This document shows, piece after piece, positions 22,259-34,191 of a DNA stretch of 64,000 nucleotides; the first letter of the stretch is position 1, and each line of letters starts with the position of its first letter. The notes under the pieces were generated by a model. It was not told the origin of the DNA, did no database searches, and saw only the letters and a program-made list of their open reading frames with translations. Source of the stretch: Benincasa hispida (lineage: Eukaryota > Streptophyta > Magnoliopsida > Cucurbitales > Cucurbitaceae). The stretch lies in the NCBI RefSeq assembly GCF_009727055.1, contig NC_052355.1, positions 49,729,460 to 49,793,459 on the forward strand, read 5' to 3'. The translations under genes and the position numbers were made by a program.

Positions 22259-25200
22259 CCATAATCTTATACTTTAGTCATTTCCATTCTAATTCATACT
22301 ATATTTAAAATGTATTTGCTTCCTTAACTTTTAAAATATTTAAATATTTATCTTAGTCCCTATATATATTTCTTTAAGCTTTTAACAATTCTATTTTACT
22401 TCTTAAAATTTAAACAATAATTTGATATTACTATTATTTTGCAACCTAATATCTATCCATTCAAATCTCAGGATCGACTTTTGGATGGTTATAGATATAT
22501 ATTATCGAGTTACACTTAAAGTTAACCACCCAATTTTTGTTTCAACCAGTTTATTTTGCTTCAATATATACCAACATCATCACATTAATAGCAAAATTTG
22601 TTATTTCTAAAATCTCATGAGCTAAATAATTTGTTTAAAAGTTCAGAAAATCAAGAGAGTTTTTAATAAAAAAAAAAAAAAACTAAAATATATATTTTAT
22701 CAAGTGAACGTTCAAAAATCAAAATGAGATTTAAATTATCTTTATACTAATAAATTACTCATAGATATCTCAATCGGTTTTTTAAATCTTTTAACACTTT
22801 CAAAAGAGGATAACATTATAGAGTATTCGAACTAGAAATCTTTTAATTTTAATTGTACATTTATCATCTACAATCTAGAGGACGAATCTATTAATTAGAA
22901 TTAAATGATCCATATATTTGTTTTTTTTTTTTTTTTGTTATAATGAAAGCTACATAATTTGCATATTTTTAATGGGTAAAGTTAAGTGAGTAAATTAAAA
23001 TGTCTTCCTTTAAGCATGACAATAATTTCTCAAAATGCATATTTTTCTCCAACCACTCATTTGTTTCCTCAAGTTGGCAATTAAAAAACATGATGGATGT
23101 AAGCAAAATTGCTTTTCAATAACATTATGACAATCTTTGATTTGTCAATGCCTTTTTTTATAATCTAATATAGATATTGGATTTTGGAATTTCCCTCCTA
23201 CACATCATAATCATATTTGGATTTTATAGGATAAACCATATTTAATTTTGTTATAATCTCTTTCTATTTCATATAATTAATCTTGATTTATTATTTCCAT
23301 ACATATCTAGTTGGATGATGTAATTATTTATTGCATTGGGACCTTTTCTCAAGGATTTCTTTTTTATGATTACTTTTTCTAGGAAATTGTACATATAAAA
23401 TAATAAATAATAAAACCTTTTTCCTATGGGTTTTAAGTTTAATTTCTATTCCGTTCTAAATTTTAAAATTTTATTTTTTTAATTTTTAAGTTTTGAATTT
23501 GGTTTTAATTTAATTTTTAAATTTTTAAATATTATAATTTTACGTTTGAATTTTATTTCATTTTTTTTTTTTTTAAATTTCAAAATGTACATTTTTAATC
23601 TCAATTTTTTTTATTAAGTTAATATCAATATTCAATCTTTAATGTTAATGTCAATTAATTAATTTAAAAAATTATAATTAATTAAGTTTCACTATTTTTA
23701 TCGCTATTAAAATTAATTTTTAAATTCACTTTATAATTATTTTATAAGAGTTTACCAAAAAAATGAAGGTTAAACGCATAAATCTTGAAAACGAGGAACC
23801 AAATTTAAACAAAAATTCAAAACTTAAAAGACTAAGTAACCGTTTGGATTGACTTGAGAAAAAATATTTTTTAAAAAACTCATTTTTATTTAAATACTTT
23901 TGATAAAAATCGTTGAAAATACATTTTAAAAGTTATTTTGAGTGGTTCCAAAACATATTCTAAACGCACTCTAAAAATGTAGCGACCAAGAACATAAGAA
24001 TAAAAAGATATTGTTTTTTGCAAAAGAATTAATAAATAAAAGCAACTTTTTCCCCACACTCTATCAAATGGTCAGTCATTTTCTGTGGAGATAAACCCTA
24101 TGAGCAAAGGCCCAACATGATTGTGATATAATACATTAAAACATACAATTCAAACAGAAGCTTGGCCACATTTATTCAATTTAATACAAGAGGGACCTCG
24201 CTGTAGCATAGGGGGACGACCATTAAACAATGATATAATAGCACAATGAGACCAAAAAATATACATTAATTTAATTTTCTTGTGAAAATAGTTTTTTGTA
24301 GTTGTGTAGTTGTATCAAGTGTTTGTTTTCATTGAATTTAAGTACTTGATTATAGGGTTGAAATGAATTGCTTTTTTAGTTGAGTTTAGAGATTTCTAGA
24401 ACAACCTAAATTATGTTATGTCCATTTTGAGCTGTCACAAACTATAACTATATAATTCAGTCAATTAAGATAGTTTTCTCCCCACTACATGCTAATTCAT
24501 ATACATTAATTTTGTAAGTGCTTTAAAAAAAAAAATTAACTCTCGCAAAATCATTGCAAATAGGTCCCAAATATCTCTCATCAGACTTTCAATAACGATA
24601 AACTAGACTTAGAATACTTTCAAGTCCTAATTCATATTCTACGAGATATTGTCGTCTTCCTCATTTTCTACTCACTGTGTTTATCAGCAAACTTTTGTAA
24701 CAAACTTCTTAGTTAATTGCTAATATGTCTTTAATACTATAATTATTTGCTAATAATATTTCTATCATAGACAATCACCCATCGTTAGGTGAACTAAACA
24801 ATTCTGTTCATATAAGTTTGGGCAAAACACTGTTTACATGCTGCAGATGATAGTATATAGTGGGGAACAATGCTTTATGGGTGTGTTTTGTTTTGTATAT
24901 TTAGCTCAAAAAATATGTTAGATTCCTCTGAAACTCAACCCCATATGAAAGAACAAAAAGTTTCAGTACTATACCTTTTGTTTTTACTTTCGAAATAAAG
25001 ATCCCTTTTTAGACAATTAAACAAGCCACTATTCATCATCCTAGATTATGTCAAATTTTATATATGTTTACTAATCAACATTAATTAACCATCAACATGA
25101 CTTGTTTCTTAATACATTTTGTTAGAGTGTTGATATAATATTCAATTTATCTTCAATCATCAACTTAAGCTTTTAAATCAATCGAAATGAGAGGTTTGTA

Positions 25201-25680
25201 ATTGAACCGTCTTCTCTGAGAAAAAAAAAAAAAAAACAAACAAAAATGAAGTGTCGGCGTTGGATAGGAGGAGAAAAAGATGATTTTTTTTAGAAGACAA
25301 AACGTGATTGAGAAGTGATGGAGAAGATAATGAAATAATACATAGCTTGTTGTCTATATTTCTATCACATGCACACAGGGTCTCATGGTAGGCTCCCCTC
25401 CATCAACATCTTATGGTTAGGATTTATGAAAACTTAAACTCGGAGTCATCTACTTGCATTTACTGTCATAGACTTTGATTAATGGAGATGATTGACAAAT
25501 ACCGCAAACGTGATCAAATTCACTTGCGTCTATGATTGGAACGACCTTCAAAGTACTTTCTAAACAAGCTCTACGTTATTTACATTCATTTGTATGTATA
25601 ATCTACTGATGTTAAAGACTGTTTACTGAGTAAAAATGACAGAATTTGAACTCTTATTGTAGAGGGAGTGATTGACTTTT
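22259..25680. other. AT-rich intergenic region
   Basis: No gene was recognised across this long AT-rich stretch. A possible CGTTTGGATTGACTTG-type short element lies at about 23838-23970. The rest consists of poly-A/T tracts and chance short frames up to the remnant of the ABC transporter. Confidence 0.5.
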
Positions 25681-25759
25681 CAGCTGGTTAATCAGGGAGT
25701 AGTATGCTCCACTTTGTCCATGTCCAAGTAGAGCCAAGTCTGATCCTTATTCAATAATC

Positions 25760-26391
25760 TTACCTTGTTTTATTACAGCTATTGAATCTGCTTTTTGTAT
25801 AGTTGACAATCAATGAGCGATGACGGGGCTTGTTCTACCAATCATCATCTTTTCCAATGCTTCTTGGACTAAAGTCTCTGACAGGCTATCCAAAGCACTG
25901 GTTGCCTCATCAAGTAGAAGGAATTTTGGATTTGGCTCTTGCTAAAGCTATTCTTTGCTATTGACCTCCTGATAACTGAATACCTCTTTCTCCACATTAA
26001 GTCTCATAGCCATCCTTCATAGAACTGCAATAATAGGAAATGAAAGAAAATGATTTGGTGAAAAGAAGCTAAGGGTGTGAAAAATGAGATCATGGTGATT
26101 AGTTAAATTAACCTGTTACCTAATGAACTCATGAGCATTGGCAAGTTTTGCAGCCTTCTTAATTTCGTTTTCTGAACGTTCGTCTTGCCCAGATAGTATC
26201 TTCTTGCGTATAGTTCCTGTGAGAAGTGCGGGTTCTTGACTCACTAGAGCAATGTGTGACCTCAAACTTCTAAAATTATAGCTCTTGATGTCTATTCCAT
26301 CAATGAGGACTGCACCATTTTGAGGATCGTAAAATCTTTCGATCAGTCCGACAACAGTAGATTTACCCGAACCATTGAAGCTTCAAACTCA
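25760..26391 (-). pseudogene. ABCB remnant: NBD2
   Basis: Starting at the Walker A motif ([17 protein letters not shown], about 26330-26375), the minus strand reads [20 protein letters not shown], the Q-loop LVSQEPALL and [12 protein letters not shown] donor (GTAACAGG) follows near 26120. The last exon (about 25760-26027) has the ABC signature LSGGQ, Walker [14 protein letters not shown], and [17 protein letters not shown]. The Arg codon after the switch His is TGA, consistent with one C-to-T change. Extra frameshifts lie between the signature and Walker B. The domain would hydrolyse ATP to power export. Its start is lost by the deletion that joins it to TMD2. Confidence 0.88.
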
Positions 26392-27704
26392 AACCTGAAC
26401 TCCATGATTGTTTTACATACTCCTGCTTTGGGGATTCCATTGAAGCTTCAAACTCACTCAAAATCCTATCTTGAGAGAAAATGCAGCAATAGTTCTGTGG
26501 TTGGTAATGGCTTCACTAGCTAGTTGACTGCCTTCACCCTGTGCTTTCTTAGCGTTCTCAGATATACTTCTCATCAGAACCTTTCTTGAATAGAAGCTTC
26601 CAATCACAAGTGGCTGCATAGCAATTGCTACAATGGCTACTCTCCATGTCACAAGTAATCCAAGCACAAATGCAAATGTAGCAGTCGTAAATACCTGAAC
26701 CAATAGTGATGTTCTTTCTGCTACAAGAGATCTAACTAAGTTTCCTTCAACAGCTAGTCGTGCACATATCGCAGCACTCGTATTCTCATCTTGATCAAAC
26801 CATCCAATATCAAAGTTCATGATTTTTTCAAGCATTTTTCCCTCACCCTCTTGGTTAAATTTTCTCCCATGATTGCAAAGCTGTAACGCTGGACTAAATT
26901 TGATATACAATTAAGAACTGTTATGCCCAAAAATATGAAGCAATAGAATCTAATGTTTGATTTAATTGCATCACTGTCCTTTAGGAAGTAAACTGAGGCG
27001 ATTGTTCCTAAGCAATAGTAATTAATATATTGGTTGAGTAACTCCAGTGCCTATAGCACCCATACAATCAGGTAATGCTTGTTTCCACTCAGGTGCATTC
27101 AATCGCCAGAGACGCCATTGTGAAGGAGATTGAGGAGAACTTGAGGTATTCTTCAAGCCTTCACAATAACTGTAATCACTAGAATCGACATCAACCGAGT
27201 ATGGACAGGACATGCTGATGGAATATACTGGACTGCTGTGCCAGATTGGGCTACTTTGACAAACTGATATCTGGTTTATTGGTGTCAAGGGAGTTTTGGC
27301 GGCTCCTACTATTTTTTGAAGATTTGTCTCTCTAGTAGAATGATATAAAAAACTATCAACTTCATTTTCCATGTAAGATTGCTGCATTTTCACCATTTTT
27401 GCTGTAAATTCCTTCATTATTTTTTTGAATTAACTTCTCATGAGAACCAGACTCTACCACTACCTGACTGAAGAACAAGAATCTGATCAGCCTTTTGGAT
27501 AGTGGAGAGACGGTGCGCGATTACAATGGTAGTCCTTCCACGTGAAGCTTGGTCCAAGGCATCTTGTACGATTCTTTCAGACTCTGCATCCAAAGCACTG
27601 GTTGCTTCATCCAATAGAAGAATTTTGGGATCTCTGATTAAAGCCCTTGCTATGGCAATTCTTTGTTTTTGGCCTCCAGACAATTGAACACCAAATTGCC
27701 CCAC
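26392..27704 (-). pseudogene. ABCB remnant: NBD1 end, linker and TMD2 start
   Basis: This long exon starts after an acceptor (ATGCAG|GTGGGG) at 27704. It gives [20 protein letters not shown], Walker [14 protein letters not shown] and the switch [13 protein letters not shown], an intact second half of NBD1. After a small frameshift the Ser/Pro-rich linker follows (SPSQWRLWRLNAPEWKQAL at its end, near 27070-27120). TMD2 begins with a few-base insertion near 27020-27030, then GENLTKRVREKMLEKIM in a shifted frame. The best piece, 26458-26910, includes WFDQDENTSAAICARLAVEG and HRTIAAFS. It ends with FEASMESPKQEYVKQSW in another frame before the deletion junction. Hydrophobic helices are visible in TMD2. 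Confidence 0.9.
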
Positions 27705-28122
27705 CTGCATTGCTAAATTTCTCAACTCAAAATTATGACGAAGCCATGAGACCAAGTAAAAGAAGAAGGGAAAAAAAAGTCATACTTGAGTCTCATATCC
27801 ACTAGGTAATGTTGCAATGAAATCATGAGCATTTGCAGTCTTAGCTGCTTTCTTAACAAGTTGCATTGAAGCTCCTTCCTTACCAAACAAAATATTTTCC
27901 TTTATGGAGGTTGCAAATAGAATTGGCTCTTGATTGACTAATCCCATTTGAGATCTCAGCCATTTGAGCTGAAGCTTCTTTATCTTATGACCATCCTGAC
28001 AGGGTCATAGAATCCCTCCAATAAATGAATCACAGTGGACTTGCCTGAGCCACTACCTCCAACAATGCCTACTGTCTCCCCAGCCTTTACTTTGAGATTT
28101 AGTCCTGGAAGAATAGGGGTTG

Positions 28123-30256
28123 TGTAGGAATATATCAGCATGTAGCGGAAGCAACAAGGATCAATAAGCATTCTAATTCATCAATTTTGACTATAAATAA
28201 AATATGCTCATACAATAATAAGAGGGTTTCAAGTCATACCTTTGTAGAACCTCTTGAAACTCGAATTTAGCTACAAATCTTCTCCAAATCTTCTTGTGAA
28301 CCACTTCAAGGTCTTTTCTACTATTCTCTTGGAGCCTTAGATTGAGTTGTGGGACTCAAAATAAGCTTGAATGAAGGAAATTTGGAGAAGAAGTTCACTG
28401 ATGCAACTTGAAGAATACCTTCTTCAACCTTTCAAGTTTTTAGCAAAACTCAACAAGTACATCAAATTTTGCATGCTCGATTCTCAATCCATTTTTTCCT
28501 ATTTATTGCAAGACCATCATGTAAAGAAGAAGACTGCATGGAGATCTCTTGAAGCCTTAGATTAAGTTGTGGGACTCAAAATAAGTTTGAATGAAGAGAA
28601 TTTGGAGAAGAAGCTCACTAATGCAACTTGAAGAACACCTTTTTCAACCTCTCAAGTTTTCAGCAAAACTCAACAAGTACATCAGATTTTGCATGTTCGA
28701 TTCTCAGTCTAATCTTTCCTATTTATTGCAAGACCATCATGCAAAGAAGAAGACTGCATGGATAGCACCTCATACTTGGAAGATTGAATCAAGAATAAGA
28801 TAGGAAATGAGTGAGCTATATGGTTGGATAGTCCCATTTTTCCATTTTGTTTTTTCAAATTTTGATTTTCATATTGATTTCCAAAATCAATTTTGTTTAC
28901 AAAATTAAAACTTTATTAATTTTACCAAATTAATTTTTTAATAAAATTAATAATAATTAATTAAATAAATAATTTAATTAATTTCAATTAATTTAATATC
29001 AAATATTAAATTAATTTTACATAAATTCCACCAACATGAATCCATATTCATGAATTTAATATTTAAATCATATTTAAATATTAATTGATTCTCCAATTCC
29101 GTTTAAATCTAAAATTAGACGCATCATTGTATCACATATAATTACTAATTCCCTTAATTATAATTTGAATGTTTCAAATTAACTTATCATGCCACTCTAA
29201 GGCTAATCCATTTACGAGCTAGTAGGGGGATCTCGTGGACCTACAGATCATGGGCTCCAATGATCTGAGATTAATTGGCTAAACTTTTTACACCAAATTA
29301 ACCCCCATTCATTAACTAATGGGTCACTCCACTAAATCCCATAGTTGCATTCTCCTCATTGTAGATATATTATGTCCACTCGATATAACCATGATTAGTA
29401 AGTTAACCCTTCACAGGTTATTCCTAATAACGGTTGGGTTAAATGTCTGTTTTACTCCCGATATTACCTTTTGTTTCTTAAGCCCCACCAATCTTGTAAT
29501 GAACAATTGGTTTGTGATATGATTAATAAACCGAGTCCCTCTTGGGCCAATGATAGGGTGGGGCCCCTTGTTCAAGACCTGGAATCAGCACTCAAGGAAA
29601 CAACCTCTCTACTATCCCTAAAAACGGGTAGGAGTGAATTCCATCTTGCACCCTATGTCCCCAACTATTTATCCATTCTTACCCCTAAAATGGAGGTTTA
29701 TTGAGCCGACACTGTTGAGTCAACCTTCACCTATACAAATCTAAGGATAATCTCGAATAAACAGGAGTTCATAGTTAGCTCAGGATTAAGGTCAAGTTAT
29801 CTAGGTCATCGCTTTGAAATAGTCAGTCTTAAACAATACACAGCGTTATAAAGTAAGAGTGACTAATTTCATGGTCCGATCTTGTACAAACTCATTGCAC
29901 AGGACGTCCCCACTCCTCATGTCATAACATGTACGAATTAGGATCACATCGTCTATAGCATTTTACAACTCCTTGTAACAACTACAGAGTGAGCCACATC
30001 CAATAGTGTTACCAGAATAAGGCACCCAACCTTATTCATATAATATAGATCGTTTTGACTATTTACTCGAACCTGATCCACTTTTATGTCTCCACATAAA
30101 GTTTAGCACTCATGTAATAGTCATAGATCTTTTTAGTTTATTGGATTTATTTCTAAAACGAAATATGCAATTCATATATTCAATAACAACTTATTGAATT
30201 TTTAGAATAAGTTTTATTGTTTACAAACCACGAGTTTTAGGACATAAAACCTAACA
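28123..30256 (-). repeat. 2.1-kb solo LTR inside NBD1 exon
   Basis: This LTR reads TGTTAGGTTTTATGTCC at its start and ATATATTCCTACA at its end on the minus strand. It is flanked by GGTTG (28118-28122) and TGTTG (30257-30261), a 5-bp target duplication with one mismatch. No internal retrotransposon genes are present, so an LTR-LTR recombination probably removed them. The body is distantly related to the copia B LTRs (shared GGACCATGAAAT and CACGAGATC-type blocks). It contains a 220-bp tandem duplication. Confidence 0.85.
28333..28772 (+). repeat. 220-bp tandem duplication within the solo LTR
   Basis: Two head-to-tail units, 28333-28552 and 28553-28772, each run from AGCCTTAGATT(G/A)AGTTGTGG to AAGAAGACTGCATGGA. 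Scattered substitutions separate them. It is the R/U5-side half of the LTR on the minus strand. Confidence 0.85.
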
Positions 30257-30504
30257 TGTTGTAGGTCCGGAAGAATAGGAAAATTCAACATCTTTAAATT
30301 CAATCTTTCCTCTTAAACAGTCCAAAGATTTTCCTCTACCATTCTCAGAATCTATGGAAGGAATGGGGTTAGTCATCTCGAAAATTTGGGAGTGCATTCA
30401 TAGCACACCTGAATAAGAAGCAAAAGCACATATAATTTTTTTCAAACACTGATGAAATTTTGGTAGGTACCAAAAGGAAAGAAAAAAAGAAGTCAATTAC
30501 TCAC

Positions 30505-30956
30505 AGTCCACCAAAAATGATACGTATTCCAGATATCAAAATGGCTCCACATGTTTCTCCTCTTTCAGTGACAAGAATACTGCCTACCCATGCCTGAAAT
30601 GCCCAAGCTGCATATATCATTGCCATACTGCCCATCATAAGTCCTCTCCCAAGGCCTTGTTTAATGCCAAAGTTCATACTTTTTTGAAGTGCATGACTGA
30701 ACTTAGTTTAGAGCTCTCCTACATATGGATACACGATGTGGATCGAAGAGATCGCTTGTTCAGCAATGCTACCAGCAACCACATAAGGATCTTTGGCCTT
30801 GGCATCTAAGTTCTTGTAAACATTCCCAAATCCAACCCCTGGAATAATGAACATGAAAGAGAATGGAAGGGCAGCCAAAGCAAGCTGCCATGAGAGCACA
30901 AATGCAACAGGAATGCAGAAGATAAAGCCTGAGATGTGAGCCAGAGAGTTTGGTAT
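30505..30956 (-). pseudogene. ABCB remnant: TMD1 helices 3-6 exon
   Basis: The exon is bounded by an acceptor (TGTGTTAG) at 30956 and a donor (GTGAGTAATT) at 30504. It encodes LAHISGFIFCIPVAFVLSWQ, IIPGVGFGNVYKNLD and GSIAEQAISSIHIVYPYVGE. After an in-frame TAA (near 30707) it continues MNFGIKQGLGRGLMMGSMAM. These are the membrane helices and the coupling-helix stretch of a plant ABCB TMD1. The stop alone would truncate the protein inside TMD1. Confidence 0.87.
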
Positions 30957-31039
30957 CTAACACAAAATGAAAATCTAGATTAGATTGATGCAGAAGGTGC
31001 AGAATGAAGAATGAAAAGGTTTGATTAAGGAGTTGAAAC

Positions 31040-31220
31040 CTTTTCAGCTATGGTATCTTGGATAGTGTGGCAATCAGAAGTGATGGAGGAAACAATAAGA
31101 AATAGCTTGATTGTTGTCGAAAAAACTATCTTCTTGTCTCATAACTGATTTTAGGTACTCCATTCTCATGCTCATTGCGGGATGTCTGTCTTTCTGCCGT
31201 CCTGGTCCAACACATTCCCT
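31040..31220 (-). pseudogene. ABCB remnant: TMD1 exon 3
   Basis: Between an acceptor (ATTTGTAG) at 31220 and a GTTTCAAC donor, the minus strand reads GMCWTRTAERQTS. A one-base slip follows, then MRMEYLKSVMRQED, FFD and CHTIQDTIAEK. The CWTRTAERQ and IQDTIAEK words are typical of plant ABCB TMD1. At least two frameshifts are present. Confidence 0.85.
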
Positions 31221-31424
31221 CTACAAATCATAAACATAGAGGTTTCAGTATTACCTTGAAAAAAGCAGTTAAAAACAAGACTCCACAGCTTCTATTTGGC
31301 TAAGTTTAGCTACAAATGGTCTAACATTACACGAAGTTATCAAACCAAACCAAAACGGATTGGAGGTGCTTATGACTTTAAAATCACATTTGAAGGACTT
31401 ACAACAAACACAGTGTAATCTGAG

Positions 31425-31656
31425 TGTTGGAATCCCTTAAATCTATTATTTGGAGTTCCGAATTGTATTTGTATTATATGTTAATTTGCAATTATAGGCT
31501 TAAGGTTTAGAGAAGTATCATATATAAACCCTCTAAACCTATTGGTGCCTTTGCTCGTGGAGCTAGTTAATACATTGTTAGTAAACCACATAAATTTCTA
31601 CGTCGATTTTTATCGTTTACACTTTCTCGTTTTCTTTACTTGTTGATTACATAACA
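31425..31656 (+). repeat. Small solo LTR (232 bp) in ABCB intron
   Basis: This starts TGTTGGAATCCC and ends GATTACATAACA, the TG..CA ends of an LTR. Flanks are CTGAG (31420-31424) and CTCAG (31657-31661), a 5-bp duplication with one mismatch. AAACCACATAAATTTCTACG near its end is a common copia LTR word. There are no element genes beside it. Confidence 0.7.
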
Positions 31657-31800
31657 CTCAGTTTTGCATAAGCCATGGATCTAACATCTTAACATCATAA
31701 TGGAGAATTTTCTAGTACTATATAATTCTATCTACACCTTATATTCACAATTCGATATGCGATTAGACCCATGTTAATTTTAAATATTGTACTAGAAATT

Positions 31801-32133
31801 TGATAGAAACCAACTTGGATAGAAGAATTTTATTGTATTCACGATGAATTAAACGATGAACTATATAATTACTAGAACAAAGAAAAGAAACTAGTGTATT
31901 GCTTCCCCTCACACGCGAGAGAAAAGCTTCAATGCCCAAAACCACTAATCACAATATTTTTCCTGACCTCCCTGTTCCCACTCCCCTCTATTTTAAACAA
32001 AACATTCTTCTAACAGATTAGAAGCCTCTACTTGTCGTGGTCCCCAATTTCCTAACCGACGTATTCTCATCTTTTCCCAAATTACCCTTCTTTCTTCTTC
32101 TTTGATACTAAAATAAAATTGGTGGCCTATCAT
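31801..32133 (-). repeat. 3' LTR of the chromovirus
   Basis: The 333-bp LTR has TGATAGG..TCTATCA ends on the minus strand. A purine tract (GAGGGGGGAGATAA) lies just inside it at about 32134-32147. It is highly similar to 39581-39899, which is about 14 bp shorter. Confidence 0.9.
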
Positions 32134-32554
32134 TATCTCCCCCCTCTACATTTACCTTGTCCTCAAGGTAAAAAGTCGAAAATTGCTTCTGGAAATCATC
32201 CATCGTCTCCCACGTTGCCTCATGCCTCGGAAAACCCTTCCATTTCACCAAAATCTCCCGTCCTTGTTGTGAAGAGTGAGGACGATAACCCAACACGTCC
32301 TCCGGTTCAGTCAGCCATTTATGGTTTTCGTTCACCAAAGGATCCACTATTTGATTTTCACCCTGCTGCCCCACCACTTTCTTTAGTTGGGATATGTAAA
32401 AGACAGGATGTATCGCTATAGTAGAGGGAAGTTCCAAATTATAGGCGACCATTCTAATCCTTTCAATGCTTTGATACGACCCAAAGTACTTGAGATACAA
32501 CTTGACATACCTCCTTTGTCGTACCGAAATTTGATGATAAAGTCGGAGCTTCAA
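32108..32554 (-). pseudogene. Chromovirus chromodomain
   Basis: The minus-strand frame contains HPVFYISQLKKVVG, a typical integrase-end motif, then ILVKWKGFPRHEATWETMDD, the aromatic-rich chromodomain core, then FSTFYLEDKVNVEGG. This tail binds histone modifications during integration. The frame runs on into the 3' LTR, normal for chromoviruses. Upstream integrase frames are broken. Confidence 0.9.
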
Positions 32555-32559
32555 TAAGA

Positions 32560-33528
32560 CCTAATCCCCTACTTGAAATTCCACATCCTTTCTCTTCTTA
32601 TCAGCATACTTCTTCATCTTGTCTTGAGCCATTCGCAAGTGCTCTTTAAGAACTCATAAGGCCTCATCTCTATCTCTTAACTGCTGGTCTAAAGTAGCAT
32701 TCGAAGTACAACTATCACTATAATAGATCAAAGTTGGAAGGAGTCGTCCATATACAATCTGAAAAGGAGTCAGGTCGGTTGAAGCATTATATGTGGTATT
32801 ACACCAATATTCAGCCCAGTGCAGCTAATTGATCCACTCCTTTTGCCTTTCCTCATAAAAGCAATGCAAATAAATTTCCACACTGTGATTGACTACTTCA
32901 GTTTGACCATCCGGGGGTGATAGGCTGTACTCCGATAGAGTTTGGTACCCAAGATTCGGAATAGTTCCTGCCAAAAATGACTAACAAACACCTTGTCTCG
33001 ATCTGAAACAATGGACTTTGGAATCCCATGTAGCTTAACCACTTATCTAAAAAATACATTAGCTACGATTTCAGCATTCAAGGGATGCTTTAAGGCCAAA
33101 AAATGAGCGTACTTACTTAATCTATCCACCACCACTAAGATTACATCATGACCCTTGGCCTTAGGCAACCTCTCTATAAAATCCATTGATATATCAGCCC
33201 ACACCATATCAGGAATTGTGAGTGGCATTAGCACACTCACTTGAGACAAAGTTAGAGTATTGTTCCTTTAGCAAACCATACATTCCTCCACATATTTTTT
33301 AACATCCCTTTTCATTCCCTCCCAATATAATTCTCCGGATAATCGTTTATAAGTTCTTAGAAAATCAGAATGTCCCTCAAACACAGAATCATGATATATA
33401 TGCAAAATAGTAGGGATAAGAGTGGATGTGCTAGATATAACTAACCTCCCTCAAAACTTCAGCACTCCTTGATGTAAAGAGAAATCTTGAACCCCTTTCT
33501 CTTTCTGTAGTAATCTAATTTTGATACA
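32560..33528 (-). pseudogene. Chromovirus integrase remnant
   Basis: The minus strand reads MVWADISMDFIERLPKAKGH, then VILVVVDRLSKYAHFLALKH (first catalytic Asp region; 33043-33249). After a stop come [20 protein letters not shown] and [13 protein letters not shown], with the second catalytic Asp and the conserved YHPQ-like block. The catalytic Glu segment near 32910-32930 is damaged by stops. Confidence 0.82.
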
Positions 33529-34191
33529 CTATAACTTGTCATCCCGTTCCACCTCCCTTTGGATGATTTTCATGTCTATCAATGTAGGGGCTATCAAGTT
33601 AGCAAGTTGGATATCGGATTCTACCCGAGACAACGCATCAGCTGCCCCATTTTCCAGGCCCAGACGATAGATTACTTCAAAATCATACCTGAGTAACTTA
33701 GTAACCCATTTCTGATGCTGTGGTTGAATGGTCTTCTGCTCCAATAGAAATTTCAAAGCCTTTGGATCTGTTTAATCACGAATCTTCTCCCTAACAAATA
33801 TGGCCTCCACCTTTGCACAACCATTACTACAGCCAACAACTCCCTTTCATACAATGGCTTGGCCCAGTCTCTCATTGATAAGGTGTGACTGTAGAAAGCA
33901 ACCAACCGGTTCTGTTGCACCAGTACAGCTCTGATCCCATATCCTGAAGCATCAGTCTCTACTTCAAAAGACAGACTAAAATCTGGTAATGCGAGTACTG
34001 GCAGTGTCATCGTAGCCTTTTTTAACTTCTCGAATGCCTACTGAGCCTCCCCTGACTACTGGAATGCCCATTCTTTTAATATCTGAGTCAATGGAGCTGC
34101 AATACTCCCATAATTTTGCACGAATCATCGGTAATACCCTGGCAGTTCCAAGAATCCCCATACCTCCTTGATAGTTCGAGGTGCTGGCCAT
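33529..34191 (-). pseudogene. Chromovirus RNase H remnant
   Basis: Two minus-strand frames (33753-34010 and 33529-33756) give SFEVETDASGYGIRAVLVQQ with the first active-site Asp. They continue AKPLYERELLAVVMVVQRWR with the Glu, then QHQKWVTKLLRYDFEVIYR and ENGAADALSRV with the last acidic residue. A stop separates FVIKQIQ from KFLLEQ. Confidence 0.85.

Larger units (their letters stand above)
27786..30413 (-). pseudogene. ABCB remnant: NBD1 first half, split by solo LTR
   Basis: Upstream part (30257-30413, minus strand): an acceptor near 30413 precedes a shortened segment, then IPSIDSENGRGKSLDCLRGK and IEFKDVEFSYSSGPTT. The solo LTR (28123-30256) interrupts here. Downstream (27786-28122) continues [18 protein letters not shown], Walker [18 protein letters not shown], then after a deletion and frameshift [17 protein letters not shown] (Q-loop) and [17 protein letters not shown]. 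It ends at a GTATGA donor. The exon upstream of IPSID has also lost about a dozen codons relative to the family. Confidence 0.88.

Noticed and set aside
32119..32421. 100-codon plus-strand frame
   Set aside because: Antisense of the chromodomain frame of the chromovirus.
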